DNA of 64,000 nt from Tabrizicola_A sp965284335 (GCF_965284335.1 NZ_OZ260076.1); one strand, 5' to 3'. Numbered from the stretch's first letter, positions 41,790 to 50,862 are shown. Notes: generated by a model from the sequence alone, not told the origin. Made by a program: numbers and translations.

Positions 41790-43433
41790 TTACATCATGC
41801 CGTCCATGCCGCCCATGCCACCCATGCCGCCGCCGGCCGGAGCCGACTTGTCGGCGGGCTTGTCAGCGATCATGCATTCGGTGGTGATGAGAAGCGAGGC
41901 CACCGAGGCCGCATCTTCCAGCGCGGTGCGGGTGACTTTGGCCGGGTCAATGACGCCAAACTTGAACATGTCGCCATATTCTTCGGTCTGGGCGTTGAAG
42001 CCAAAGTTCAGGTCCGAGGATTCGCGGACTTTGCCAGCCACGACAGCGCCATCGACGCCTGCGTTCTGGGCGATCTGACGCAGCGGAGCTTCGAGCGCGC
42101 GGCGCACGATGTTGATGCCGTTGGTCTGATCGGAGTTTGCCCCGGTCATGCCATCGAGCACCTTGGCCGCTTGGATCAGAGCGACACCGCCGCCGACCAC
42201 GATGCCTTCTTGCACGGCAGCGCGGGTGGCGTTCAGCGCGTCATCGACGCGGTCTTTACGCTCTTTCACTTCAACCTCGGTCATGCCGCCAACCTTGATC
42301 ACGGCAACGCCGCCTGCCAGTTTGGCCACACGCTCTTGCAGCTTTTCGCGGTCGTAATCGCTGGTGGTTTCTTCGATCTGGGCGCGGATCTGGGCCACGC
42401 GGGCCTCGATCTCGGCCTTCACACCTGCGCCATCGACGATGGTGGTGTTGTCTTTGGTGATCGAAACTTTCTTGGCGCGGCCCAGCATGTCGATGGTGAC
42501 CGATTCCAGCTTCATGCCGAGATCATCAGAGATGACCTGACCACCGGTCAGGATCGCGATGTCTTGCAGCATGGCCTTGCGGCGGTCGCCGAAGCCCGGA
42601 GCCTTGACAGCAGCAATCTTGAGGCCGCCACGCAGCTTGTTGACGACGAGGGTCGCAAGGGCTTCGCCTTCGACGTCTTCGGCCACGATGATCAGCGGGC
42701 GCTGCGACTGGATCACGGCTTCCAGCAAGGGAACCATCGGCTGGAGCGACGAGAGTTTTTTCTCGTGCAACAGGATGTAGGCGTCTTCCAAGTCGGCAAT
42801 CATCTTGTCGGCATTGGTGACGAAATAGGGCGAGAGATAGCCACGGTCGAACTGCATGCCTTCGACAACGGTGGTTTCGGTCTCAAGACCCTTGTTTTCT
42901 TCAACGGTGATGACGCCTTCGTTGCCAACCTTTTGCATCGCGTCGGCGATCTGGCGGCCGATTTCAGCTTCGCCATTGGCCGAGATGGTGCCGACTTGGG
43001 CAACTTCGGCGCTGTCCTTGACGGGACGGGCAGCGGCTTTGATGGCTGCGACGACCTTGGAGGTGGCCATGTCGATGCCGCGCTTGAGGTCCATCGGGTT
43101 CATGCCAGCGGCCACGGCCTTCATGCCTTCGCGAACGATGGCTTGGGCCAGAACGGTGGCGGTGGTGGTGCCGTCGCCAGCCTCGTCATTGGTGCGGGAA
43201 GCGACTTCCTTCACCATTTGTGCGCCCATGTTTTCGAACTTGTCTTGCAGTTCGATTTCCTTGGCAACGGTCACACCGTCTTTGGTGATGCGCGGGGCGC
43301 CAAAGGATTTGTCGATCACCACGTTGCGGCCTTTGGGGCCGAGGGTCACTTTCACAGCGTCGGCAAGGATGTTCACGCCACGCAGCATGCGGTCGCGGGC
43401 ATCGGTATCAAAACGAACGTCTTTCGCACCCAT
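41790..43433 (-). CDS. groEL: Chaperonin GroEL
   Basis: The 547-residue chaperonin has the full family sequence: start MGAKDVRFDTDARDRMLRGV, nucleotide site DGTTTATVLAQAI, and a C-terminal tail of GGM repeats (GGGMGGMGGMDGMM). It forms the 14-mer folding chamber. AAGGAG stands before the ATG. It follows groES by 71 bp in one unit controlled by the CIRCE upstream of groES, and a terminator follows. Confidence 0.99.
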   Translation of the reverse strand: MGAKDVRFDTDARDRMLRGVNILADAVKVTLGPKGRNVVIDKSFGAPRITKDGVTVAKEIELQDKFENMGAQMVKEVASRTNDEAGDGTTTATVLAQAIVREGMKAVAAGMNPMDLKRGIDMATSKVVAAIKAAARPVKDSAEVAQVGTISANGEAEIGRQIADAMQKVGNEGVITVEENKGLETETTVVEGMQFDRGYLSPYFVTNADKMIADLEDAYILLHEKKLSSLQPMVPLLEAVIQSQRPLIIVAEDVEGEALATLVVNKLRGGLKIAAVKAPGFGDRRKAMLQDIAILTGGQVISDDLGMKLESVTIDMLGRAKKVSITKDNTTIVDGAGVKAEIEARVAQIRAQIEETTSDYDREKLQERVAKLAGGVAVIKVGGMTEVEVKERKDRVDDALNATRAAVQEGIVVGGGVALIQAAKVLDGMTGANSDQTNGINIVRRALEAPLRQIAQNAGVDGAVVAGKVRESSDLNFGFNAQTEEYGDMFKFGVIDPAKVTRTALEDAASVASLLITTECMIADKPADKSAPAGGGMGGMGGMDGMM

Positions 43434-43504
43434 AGTGCTACTCCTTCAATTCTGGTTGGATGGATTGGCAGACATCTGGGCGCAGGTCTGCGCCCGGGGG
43501 TTCA

Positions 43505-43792
43505 TCAGGAGATGATCCCCATGATGTCGCTTTCCTTCATAATCAGCAGCTCTTCGCCGTTCAGGGTCACTTCGGTGCCCGACCATTTGCCGAAGAGAAC
43601 GCGGTCGCCGGCTTTGACCGACATTGCGATCAGCTCGCCCGAATCCTTGCGTGCGCCTTCGCCGACAGCGATGACCTCGCCCTCAGCGGGCTTTTCCTTT
43701 GCGGTATCGGGGATGATCAGCCCGCCCTTGGTCTTTTCTTCGGACTGGACGCGACGAACGACAACGCGGTCGTGCAGCGGTTTGAAAGCCAT
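43505..43792 (-). CDS. groES: Co-chaperonin GroES
   Basis: The 95-residue lid protein of GroEL is recognised by FKPLHDRVVVRRVQSEEKTKGGLIIPD, with the mobile loop at residues ~18-33, and YSGTE-like FGKWSGTEVTLNGEELLIMKESDIMGI at the end. The ATG at 43792 follows GGGAGTG. It is the first gene of the groESL unit. Confidence 0.98.
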   Translation of the reverse strand: MAFKPLHDRVVVRRVQSEEKTKGGLIIPDTAKEKPAEGEVIAVGEGARKDSGELIAMSVKAGDRVLFGKWSGTEVTLNGEELLIMKESDIMGIIS

Positions 43793-43830
43793 CTGGTAAC
43801 ACTCCCTTAGGTTTCCAGGTTTGATTGGGA

Positions 43831-43857
43831 TTAGCACTCATCACAGGTGAGTGCTAA
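43831..43857. promoter_or_regulatory. CIRCE operator of groESL
   Basis: TTAGCACTC at 43831-43839 and its exact inverse GAGTGCTAA at 43849-43857 are set nine bases apart: a perfect CIRCE, the binding site of the HrcA repressor. It lies just downstream of a sigma-70-like promoter and 39 bp upstream of the groES start. Confidence 0.97.
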
Positions 43858-43865
43858 CGACGCCT

Positions 43866-43894
43866 CAGTTAGGCACTTGCCGGGGCGCTGTCAA
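43866..43894 (-). promoter_or_regulatory. groESL promoter
   Basis: On the minus strand TTGACA (43889-43894) and TAACTG (43866-43871) are separated by 17 bases. The -35 is perfect, the -10 weak. A transcript would start near the CIRCE, so HrcA would block it. Confidence 0.7.
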
Positions 43895-44006
43895 CGGTGG
43901 GCGCGCGAAAAATCTTGCGCAGCGCGCTTGGCTTTCGCCTTGGACTTGGGGGCTGCGGCGTGCAATTTTGGGTTGGAAGGTTCCCCCCCATGGTAAGGGT
44001 TATGTG

Positions 44007-45017
44007 ATGTGGTATCGTCTTTCCAAACCTCTGATCGCGGCGGTGGTGATCGGGGTTTTGGGGCTGACCAGCCCGGCGGCGGCGCAATGCGTCGGGCAAA
44101 ACCTGATTGCCGAATTGCCTGCCGAGGAGGCAAAGGCGCTGCGGGCGCGGGCCGGTGCGGTGCCGTTTGCCACGGGCAATCTGTGGCGGGCGCTGCGGGG
44201 GGATCAAGAGATCACGCTTTTGGGCACCTATCACATGGACGATCCGCGCCATGAGGCGACGATGGCGGTGGTGGCGCCGATCTTGGACCGGGCGCAGACC
44301 GTGCTGGTTGAGGCGGGGCCGGACGAGATTGCCGCGCTGCAAAGCCGCTTGGCGCGCGAGCCCGAGTTGATGGTCAAAACCAGCGGCCCCACCCTGCCCG
44401 AAGTCTTGGAGCCTGAGGTCTGGCAAGCGCTGGCCGATGCGATGCGCGCAAGGGGTGTGCCGCCCTTTATGGCCGCAAAAATGCAACCTTGGTATCTGTC
44501 GATGCTGCTGTCGATCCCGCCTTGTGCGCTGGAGGCGATGGGCGAGGATCGGGGCTTGGATGCGCGGGTGATCGAGGCGGCGGGCGCGCGTGGCCTAACG
44601 CTGCGGGCGCTGGAACCCTATGACACGGTGTTTGGGGTCTTTGCCGCGCTGACGCCCGAGGATCAGCTGTCGATGATCACCGCCAGCCTTGCGCTGGAGG
44701 GGCGGTCGGAAGATATGTCGGTGACCATGGCCGACAGCTATTTTTCCGAAGAAGCACAGCTGATTTGGGAGTTCAGCCGCGATCAGGCTTTGGGCCTGCC
44801 GGGGGCCAAGCCCGAGCAGGTGGCGCGCGAATTTGCGGTGATGGAAGAGGCGCTGATGGTGCGGCGCAACCAAGCTTGGATCCCGGTCTTGACAGAGGCT
44901 GCGGCGAATGGTCCGGTGCTGGCAGCCTTTGGGGCTTTGCACCTGCCGGGCGATCAAGGGGTTCTGGCCTTGTTGCAGGCCGAGGGGTTCACGCTGGAAA
45001 GGTTGGCGTTTCGATGA
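44007..45017 (+). CDS. TraB/GumN family protein, exported
   Basis: The 336-residue protein has a signal peptide (LIAAVVIGVLGLTSPAAA, then cleavage before QC) and the TraB/GumN core: LLGTYHMDDPRHE, VLVEAGPDE, and near the end AAFGALHLPGDQGVLALL. The conserved GxxH pairs suggest a metal-dependent hydrolase, as in the Tiki relatives, but the bacterial function is not settled. The ATG at 44007 is followed by the basic, hydrophobic signal. Its stop overlaps the next ATG by four bases. Confidence 0.85.
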   Translation: MWYRLSKPLIAAVVIGVLGLTSPAAAQCVGQNLIAELPAEEAKALRARAGAVPFATGNLWRALRGDQEITLLGTYHMDDPRHEATMAVVAPILDRAQTVLVEAGPDEIAALQSRLAREPELMVKTSGPTLPEVLEPEVWQALADAMRARGVPPFMAAKMQPWYLSMLLSIPPCALEAMGEDRGLDARVIEAAGARGLTLRALEPYDTVFGVFAALTPEDQLSMITASLALEGRSEDMSVTMADSYFSEEAQLIWEFSRDQALGLPGAKPEQVAREFAVMEEALMVRRNQAWIPVLTEAAANGPVLAAFGALHLPGDQGVLALLQAEGFTLERLAFR

Positions 45018-45772
45018 TCCTGCCCGAACACAGGCTGGTGCGGTTCTTTGTGCTGGATTTTGGCTTGTTTGATGTGGGCCCCGGCAATCGGCTGATCGGG
45101 ATTCCGGGGTTTTTGCTGGAAACTGAGGATGCCACGGGCGCGCGGGCGCGGGTTTTGTTCGACACAGGCTTTCCGCCCGACTATGCCAGCGCCCCCGAGG
45201 CGACGGCGGCGCGCGATGGGCTGGCGAGTTTTGGCGCTTTGGTGGGGTTTTCGACCCGCCAAACCGCCGCCGGGCAATTGGCGCTTTTGGGCCTGACGCC
45301 CGGCGATATCAGCCATGTGATCCTAAGCCATGGGCATATTGACCATGTCGGCAGCCTGCCGTTCTTTGCCCATGCCGAGATTATCGTGACGGCGGTGGAA
45401 CGCGCCGATCCGGCCCCGTGCTATTTTGGCGCCGCACGGCCCATCGACTGGCCCGAAAGCCATTATCACCAGATCACCGCCGAGACGCCGTTCTGCCATG
45501 GCGTGACCTTGATCCCCACGCCGGGCCATACGGCGGGGCATCTGTCGGCCATGCTGGCGCTGCCCGATGGGCGGCAGGTTTTGCTGGCCGCCGATGCGAT
45601 CAACCGCATTTCGGAACCCGATGAGGGCTTTGCCGATGCCCGCGACCCGGTGGCGGCAATGGCCAGCTATCACCGGTTGATGGCCCATGTGGCGGCCACT
45701 GGGGCAGAGGTGATTTACGGCCATGAGCCGAGCCAATGGGCTGGGCTGCCCAAAGCGCCAAAGCCCTATTGA
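45014..45772 (+). CDS. Metallo-beta-lactamase fold hydrolase, AHL-lactonase-like
   Basis: The 252-residue protein has the zinc motif SHGHIDHVG (about residue 100), a second histidine in TPGHTAGH, the bridging aspartate in LLAADAINR and the last histidine in YGHEPSQ. This order matches the N-acyl homoserine lactonase branch (AiiA/AttM), but similar enzymes cleave other lactones and thioesters, so quorum quenching is only possible. It is coupled to TraB upstream and the EamA gene downstream. Confidence 0.83.
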   Translation: MILPEHRLVRFFVLDFGLFDVGPGNRLIGIPGFLLETEDATGARARVLFDTGFPPDYASAPEATAARDGLASFGALVGFSTRQTAAGQLALLGLTPGDISHVILSHGHIDHVGSLPFFAHAEIIVTAVERADPAPCYFGAARPIDWPESHYHQITAETPFCHGVTLIPTPGHTAGHLSAMLALPDGRQVLLAADAINRISEPDEGFADARDPVAAMASYHRLMAHVAATGAEVIYGHEPSQWAGLPKAPKPY

Positions 45773-46632
45773 TGGACCGCACCGCGCTGGCGCTGTTGTT
45801 CGGGGCCACCTTGGCGTGGAGCACGTCGGGCCTTTTCGCCCGTGCGATTCCCTTGGACACCCCGACCGTCATTTTATGGCGCGGGCTGTTTGGCGCGGCG
45901 GGTCTGGTGCTGACGATCTTGTGGATGAAAGGCCCGGCCGGGCTGGCCGATATCGCGCGGTTGGGCCGTGCGGGGTGGCTTTATGCGCTGCTCTCGGGCA
46001 TCGGGATGCTGCTGTTTGTGGGGTCTTTGAAGGCCACAACCATTGCCAATGTGGCGATCATCTATGCCACCGTGCCCTTTGCCGCCGCAGGCTTGGGCTG
46101 GATCGTGCTGGGCGAGCGGCCCTCGCGGATGGCGATCTTCGCCTCGACCTTGGCCTTGATGGGGGCGGTCATCATGGTGGGGGTTGGGGGCGATGGTTAT
46201 TGGCTGGGCGATCTGATGGCCTTGGGGATGGTGGCGGCGATGGCCGGGATCATCGTGATTGCGCGCGCGCGGCCTCAGATGCCTGCGCTGGCGGCGGGGA
46301 CTGTCTCGGCGATTTGGGCGCCTTTGGCCTGCCTGCCATTTGCCAGCATGGTCGGGATCACGCCGGGCAATGTGGCCTTGATGGCGGGCTTTGGGCTGAT
46401 CAACTCGACGCTGGGATTTGCGCTGTTTGTCTATGGCGCGCGGCGTGCGGCCCCGGTTGTCACCGGGCTGATGGGGGCTTTGGAGGTGCCGCTGACGCCT
46501 TTGTGGGTGTGGCTGATCTTTGCCGAAACCCCCTCGGGGGCGACGCTGTTTGGGGGCGCGGTGGTGATGGTGGCGGTGGGTCTGTTCATCGCGGTGGAAA
46601 GCCGCAAGGCCCCGGTGGCGCATCCGGCCTGA
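45772..46632 (+). CDS. EamA-family (DMT) transporter
   Basis: The 286-residue membrane protein has ten hydrophobic segments in two EamA repeats (first ALALLFGATLAWSTSGLFARA, second from TVSAIWAPLACLPFASM). Such drug/metabolite transporters export amino acids and other small molecules. The ATG at 45772 overlaps the stop of the MBL gene (TGATG). The cargo is unknown. Confidence 0.88.
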   Translation: MDRTALALLFGATLAWSTSGLFARAIPLDTPTVILWRGLFGAAGLVLTILWMKGPAGLADIARLGRAGWLYALLSGIGMLLFVGSLKATTIANVAIIYATVPFAAAGLGWIVLGERPSRMAIFASTLALMGAVIMVGVGGDGYWLGDLMALGMVAAMAGIIVIARARPQMPALAAGTVSAIWAPLACLPFASMVGITPGNVALMAGFGLINSTLGFALFVYGARRAAPVVTGLMGALEVPLTPLWVWLIFAETPSGATLFGGAVVMVAVGLFIAVESRKAPVAHPA

Positions 46633-46758
46633 GCGACCTGTTGCTGCGGTGCAGCATATGACCGCGCGGCCTGCGCCGCCCCCGTGACAAACCGCCAAGC
46701 CCCCCCTATAAGCGCGGTCAACTCACAACCTTGCACAGTGCAACCTATAGGCAACCTC

Positions 46759-47679
46759 ATGACCACGCTTGTTTTCGGCCATAAATCCCCCGACACCGAT
46801 TCCACCGGCTCGCCCATCATCTGGGCCTGGTATCTGAACGAGGTGAAAGGCACCAAGGCCGAGGCCGTCCTTTTGGGCGAGCCGAACACCGAAGCCAATT
46901 TCGTGGTGAAGTATTGGGATTGCCCCAAGCCCCGCATCGTGACCGAGATGGCCGATGGCACCAAGGCGGTGATCGTGGACACCAACAACCCCGCCGAACT
47001 GCCGGCCAATGTGAATGCGCTGGATGTTTTGGCGATCATCGACCACCACAAGCTGGTGGGCGGGCTTGAGACCAAAGGCCCCATCGACATCACCATTCGC
47101 CCCTTGGCCTGCACCGCGACGATCATGCATGACCTGATGGGTGCCGATGCGGCGAAAATGCCGAAATGGGTCAAGGGCTTGATGCTGTCGTGCATCCTGT
47201 CGGACACGCTGGAGTTCCGCTCGCCCACCACCACGGCGCATGACAAGGCGCTGGCCGAGGCCTTGGCCAAGGATCTGGGCCTGTCGATTGCGGATTATGC
47301 GGCGAAGCTCTTTGAGGCCAAGTCGGACGTCGGCGCGTTCTCGGATGCCGAGCTGTTGCGGATGGATTCCAAGGAATACACGGTGGCGGGCAAGGAATTG
47401 CGCGTCTCGGTTCTGGAGACCACCGCGCCCAAGGTCATTTTGGACCGCAAGGCGAGCCTGATGAATTCGATGGTGGGGGTGGCGAAAGAGGATGGGGCCG
47501 ATCAGGTGCTGCTCTTCGTGATCGACATTTTGAAGGAAGAAGCCACGCTTCTGGTGCCGAATGATCTGGTGAAAGCGCTGGCCGAGGCCTCGTTCGGGGT
47601 GACGGTTTCGGGCGATACGGTGGTGATCCCGGGGCTGATGAGCCGCAAAAAGCAGATCATTCCGGCCTTGAAGCTGTAA
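46759..47679 (+). CDS. ppaC: Manganese-dependent inorganic pyrophosphatase (family II)
   Basis: The 306-residue DHH-family enzyme hydrolyses pyrophosphate. Motifs: FGHKSPDTDS (metal ligands), VDTNNPAEL, AIIDHHK (~95), and the C-terminal SRKKQIIP with the substrate-binding RKK. The start MTTLVFGHKSPD at 46759 is standard. The stop is followed by two 21 bp palindromes and a terminator. It pulls forward pyrophosphate-making reactions such as those of ATP sulfurylase and RibF in this window. Confidence 0.96.
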   Translation: MTTLVFGHKSPDTDSTGSPIIWAWYLNEVKGTKAEAVLLGEPNTEANFVVKYWDCPKPRIVTEMADGTKAVIVDTNNPAELPANVNALDVLAIIDHHKLVGGLETKGPIDITIRPLACTATIMHDLMGADAAKMPKWVKGLMLSCILSDTLEFRSPTTTAHDKALAEALAKDLGLSIADYAAKLFEAKSDVGAFSDAELLRMDSKEYTVAGKELRVSVLETTAPKVILDRKASLMNSMVGVAKEDGADQVLLFVIDILKEEATLLVPNDLVKALAEASFGVTVSGDTVVIPGLMSRKKQIIPALKL

Positions 47680-47698
47680 CTGCGGGCGGGACGAGACA

Positions 47699-47776
47699 CG
47701 AGTTTTCGTCGAAAACTCGGGGAAACGGCCGGGCCGCAGAGCGAAGGGTGAGATACGAGTTTTCGTCGAAAACTCG
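47699..47776. repeat. Two identical 21 bp palindromes
   Basis: The same 21-base palindrome (arms CGAGTTTTC and GAAAACTCG, loop GTC) stands at 47699-47719 and at 47756-47776, 57 bp apart. Flanking bases are partly shared (a GA or TA and C before, GG after), so the unit was copied with a little context. The second copy runs straight into the terminator at 47781. Confidence 0.92.
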
Positions 47777-47780
47777 GAAA

Positions 47781-47808
47781 AAAAGGCCGGGCGGATGCCC
47801 GGCCTTTT
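47781..47808. terminator. Two-way intrinsic terminator between ppaC and rhodanese gene
   Basis: AAAAGGCCGGGC and GCCCGGCCTTTT give a perfect 12-base stem with a four-base loop, A-run and T-run on either side. It serves ppaC and the convergent rhodanese gene, whose stop is at 47819. Confidence 0.92.
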
Positions 47809-47818
47809 GGGTTGAGTG

Positions 47819-48238
47819 TCAGGGGGCGGGAACTGGGCTGTAGCCGCCGTTGACCACCGAAATCATCCCCCCATCCACCGAAATGATGCGGTTGGGGATG
47901 CGGCCAGCCAGCGCCTCGGCTGCCGCTGCGGTGCGCCGACCTGAGCGGCAGACGAGGATCAGATCGCGCCCCGAGGCAATCTCGGGGCCAAGCTCGGCCA
48001 AAAATTGCTCGGCCCCGTCAAAGGTGACCAGTCGCGCCCCGTCGATCACCCCGGTTTCGGCCCATTCCTCGGGCCTGCGGATATCGACGATCAGCCCACC
48101 ATTGGCGCGCATCTGATCGACGGTCATGGCTTGGGTCACAATCGTTTCGGCCTGCGCCCTGTGCGACAGGGGCATAACGGCCAGACCGGCCACGGGCAAA
48201 AGCGCCAAGCCAAAAATCATGCGACGTCGGGTTGTCAT
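47819..48238 (-). CDS. Exported rhodanese-like protein
   Basis: The 139-residue precursor starts with TTRRRMIFGLALLPVAGLAV...AQA, a signal peptide with an Arg-rich start that could suit the Tat or Sec route. One rhodanese domain follows, with the active cysteine in LVCRSGRRT (about residue 97). Single-domain periplasmic rhodaneses move sulfur or serve as redox proteins. The TTRRRM start lacks the full SRRxFLK Tat consensus. It stands alone between convergent ppaC and the divergent HAD gene. Confidence 0.87.
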   Translation of the reverse strand: MTTRRRMIFGLALLPVAGLAVMPLSHRAQAETIVTQAMTVDQMRANGGLIVDIRRPEEWAETGVIDGARLVTFDGAEQFLAELGPEIASGRDLILVCRSGRRTAAAAEALAGRIPNRIISVDGGMISVVNGGYSPVPAP

Positions 48239-48353
48239 CGGATCACCTCTTTCAAATTCATATTACTATATATGTTTCGCGTCTGCCGGGCAACGCAGGA
48301 TTTGCACCGCCCCCCTCAGCGTGTATGAAGCGGCGAACCGAATGGAGACCAGC

Positions 48354-49211
48354 ATGACGCGCATCATCCCCTCGCTTGCCAGTATCGCGGCTGATTATGA
48401 CGCGGTGTTTTGTGATTTGTGGGGCTGTTTGCACAATGGCAAGACCCCCTACCCCGCCGCCGTGGCCGCACTTCAGGCGTTTCGCGCCGGGGGGGGCAAG
48501 GTGGCCTTGGTCACCAATGCGCCGCGCCCCAAGGCCACGGTGATTGCCCAGTTGGACCGCATGGGCGTGCCGCGCGATGCGTGGGATCTGGTGGTGTCTT
48601 CGGGCGATGCTGCGCAGGCGGCGATGCTGCAAGGTGCTGTGGGGCAAAAGGTGTTTCACATCGGGGCCGAGAAGGATGAGGATTTTTTCACCATCCTGCC
48701 CGAAGGCGCGGTGGCGCCCGAGCGCGTGGGGCTTTTGGAGGCCGAGGGCATTGTCTGCACCGGGCTTGAAGATGATCTGTCCGAAACCCCGGACGATTAC
48801 CGCGCCCAGTTGCTTTTGGGCAAAACCCGCGGCCTGACCCTGCTCTGTGCCAATCCTGATATCATCGTCGATATGGGCGACAAGCGGCTTTATTGCGCCG
48901 GGGCTTTGGCGGGGGCTTATGAGGATATGGGGGGCAAGGCGCTTTATTTCGGCAAGCCGCATCCGCCGATCTATGATCTGGCGCGCCGCCAGCTTGATCT
49001 GGACGACCCGCGCATCCTGTGTATCGGGGACGGCATCGGCACCGATGTGGCCGGGGGCCGGGCCGAGGGGTTGGACACGCTGTTCATCACCGGCGGGCTG
49101 GCTGCCGATCAGTTTGGCCCTGATGTGGCCAATCCCGACCCTGATCTTTTGGCCGCATGGCTGGAAGAGCGGCAGATTTTCCCAAGCCATGCCATGGGCT
49201 TTTTGGCCTGA
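48354..49211 (+). CDS. TIGR01459-family HAD hydrolase
   Basis: The 285-residue protein is a HAD phosphatase of the NagD-like kind: the nucleophile motif VFCDLWGCLHNG (residues ~18-29), VTNAPRP, the lysine in YFGKPHPPIYDLA and the acidic CIGDGIGTDVAGG. This subfamily is typical of alphaproteobacteria, with unknown substrate. GGAGA stands before the ATG at 48354; METS at 48342 is a possible earlier start. No tight operon partner. Confidence 0.9.
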   Translation: MTRIIPSLASIAADYDAVFCDLWGCLHNGKTPYPAAVAALQAFRAGGGKVALVTNAPRPKATVIAQLDRMGVPRDAWDLVVSSGDAAQAAMLQGAVGQKVFHIGAEKDEDFFTILPEGAVAPERVGLLEAEGIVCTGLEDDLSETPDDYRAQLLLGKTRGLTLLCANPDIIVDMGDKRLYCAGALAGAYEDMGGKALYFGKPHPPIYDLARRQLDLDDPRILCIGDGIGTDVAGGRAEGLDTLFITGGLAADQFGPDVANPDPDLLAAWLEERQIFPSHAMGFLA

Positions 49212-49347
49212 CGGCGCTGAGTTGGCAGAAGCGCGAATGTAACAAAATTGCGCCATTCGGCGCATTTTGGACCGAAAACTTCGCGCGCATATTGTTCTGC
49301 ACCGCAGCATCACCTATGCTGGCGGCCATAACAACGGGAATCACCCC

Positions 49348-49791
49348 ATGCTGGACAATATGCCCCGCGGCACCATCTGCATTGAAGATCTTGAAATTGG
49401 CATGATGCGCAATTTGCGCAAGGTTGTCACAGATCGCGATATTGAGCTGTTTGCCGAGGTCTCGACCGACCGCAACCCGGTGCATCTGGATGATGCTTAT
49501 GCGCAAGACACCATCTTTCAGGGCCGCATTGCCCATGGGATGCTGACGGCGGGCCTGATTTCGGCGGTGATTGGCGAGCAATTGCCCGGCCATGGCACGG
49601 TGTATCTGGGCCAATCGTTGAAGTTCATGGCCCCCGTGCGCCCCGGCGATACGGTGGAGGCGGTGGTGAAGGTCACGGCCATTGACCATGCACGCCGCCG
49701 CGTGACCCTTGAAACCCATTGTGCGGTGGGCGATACGGTGGTTCTGAAGGGTGAGGCGCTGGTTTTGGCGCCCAGCCGCAAGTTCGACTGA
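49348..49791 (+). CDS. MaoC-family (R)-enoyl-CoA hydratase
   Basis: The 147-residue hot-dog protein contains the hydratase-2 motif FAEVSTDRNPVHLD with the catalytic Asp and His, then FQGRIAHGMLTAGLISAV. Proteins of this size (PhaJ-like) hydrate trans-2-enoyl-CoA to (R)-3-hydroxyacyl-CoA, feeding polyhydroxyalkanoate or acting in related acyl-CoA steps. The ATG at 49348 fits relatives. ribF follows after 36 bp. Confidence 0.9.
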   Translation: MLDNMPRGTICIEDLEIGMMRNLRKVVTDRDIELFAEVSTDRNPVHLDDAYAQDTIFQGRIAHGMLTAGLISAVIGEQLPGHGTVYLGQSLKFMAPVRPGDTVEAVVKVTAIDHARRRVTLETHCAVGDTVVLKGEALVLAPSRKFD

Positions 49792-49827
49792 CAGACGAGG
49801 CGGGTCCACCCCGTCGCACGGGGAAAG

Positions 49828-50751
49828 ATGCAGCGTCATAGCCATTGGCAAAATATCTCGAATGAGGCGCGCGGCGCCTCTGTCGCCATGGGCAATTTCG
49901 ATGGGGTGCATCTGGGGCATCGGTCGGTGATTGGCTTGGCGCAGACTGCCGCCCCTTTGGGGATTGTCACCTTTGAACCCCATCCGCGCGAGTTCTTTTC
50001 GCCAGGCGCCGCCCCTTTTCGGTTGATGAATGCCGAGGCGCGGGCCAATCGTTTGGCCAAGCTGGGGGTGCGGCATCTGTTTGAGCTGCCCTTTGATGCG
50101 GTGATGGCCGCCTTTTCCCCCCAAGACTTTGCCCGCGAGGTTTTGGCCGAAGGTCTGGGCGTCAGCCATGTCGTCGTGGGGGCCGATTTCTGCTTTGGCG
50201 CGGGGCGCAAGGGCAAGGCTGCTGATCTGCGCGCCATGGGGGCCGATCTGGGCTTTCAGGTGACCATTGCTGATCTCGTGCAGCATGGCAGCCGGGAAAT
50301 CTCGTCCACCGCGATCCGGCAGGCGCTTGCTGTGGGCAGCCCGCGAGAGGCGGCGGCGATGCTGGGGCACTGGCACCGGATTGAGGGCGAGGTCATTCAT
50401 GGCGAAAAGCGGGGTCGGGAATTGGGCTATCCCACCGCCAACATGAGCGTGGCCGGCCTGCATCTGCCGCGGTTTGGGGTTTATGCGGTGAAGGTGGATG
50501 TGCTGACCGGTCCGCAGGCGGGCAGCTATCTGGGGGCCGCAAGCCTTGGGGTGCGCCCGCAGTTTGGCGGGGCGGTGCCGAACCTTGAGACCTTTATCTT
50601 TGATTTCAAGGGCGATCTTTATGGCCAGCACCTGTCGGTGGCCTTGGTGGATTACCTGCGCCCCGAGATGAAGTTTGACGGGTTGCAGGGGCTGTTGGAC
50701 CAGATGGCGGCGGATTGCGACCGCGCGCGAGAGATTTTGGCGGGGGTTTGA
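49828..50751 (+). CDS. ribF: Bifunctional riboflavin kinase/FAD synthetase RibF
   Basis: The 307-residue enzyme makes FMN and then FAD. The N-terminal adenylyltransferase half has AMGNFDGVHLGH and REISSTAIRQALAVG; the C-terminal kinase half has GYPTANMSV and ETFIFDFKGDLYGQHLSV. Lengths and motifs are complete. It supplies flavin to the many flavoenzymes. The upstream MaoC gene is in the same direction. Confidence 0.97.
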   Translation: MQRHSHWQNISNEARGASVAMGNFDGVHLGHRSVIGLAQTAAPLGIVTFEPHPREFFSPGAAPFRLMNAEARANRLAKLGVRHLFELPFDAVMAAFSPQDFAREVLAEGLGVSHVVVGADFCFGAGRKGKAADLRAMGADLGFQVTIADLVQHGSREISSTAIRQALAVGSPREAAAMLGHWHRIEGEVIHGEKRGRELGYPTANMSVAGLHLPRFGVYAVKVDVLTGPQAGSYLGAASLGVRPQFGGAVPNLETFIFDFKGDLYGQHLSVALVDYLRPEMKFDGLQGLLDQMAADCDRAREILAGV

Positions 50752-50781
50752 GGGGCGGGGGCCAGACGCCCCCCACCCCAG

Positions 50782-50804
50782 CCCCTCCCCACGAGGGGGA
50801 GGGG
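50782..50804. repeat. C/G-rich hairpin after ribF
   Basis: CCCCTCCCC and GGGGGAGGGG pair over a four-base loop ACGA, 30 bp past the ribF stop. There is no T-run. Similar CCCCTCCCC...GGGGAGGGG hairpins are, from memory, common between genes of Rhodobacterales, so it is likely a dispersed repeat, perhaps with a terminator role. Confidence 0.6.
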
Positions 50805-50862
50805 AAGTGATCTGCGATCAACCCCCCTTCCCTTTTCCCCCGCCAAGCGCCACTTTGCGCGC

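Noticed and set aside
41775..43799. 674-codon plus-strand frame opposite groEL and groES
   Set aside because: It mirrors the codon pattern of groESL, crosses the gene boundary and has no family features.
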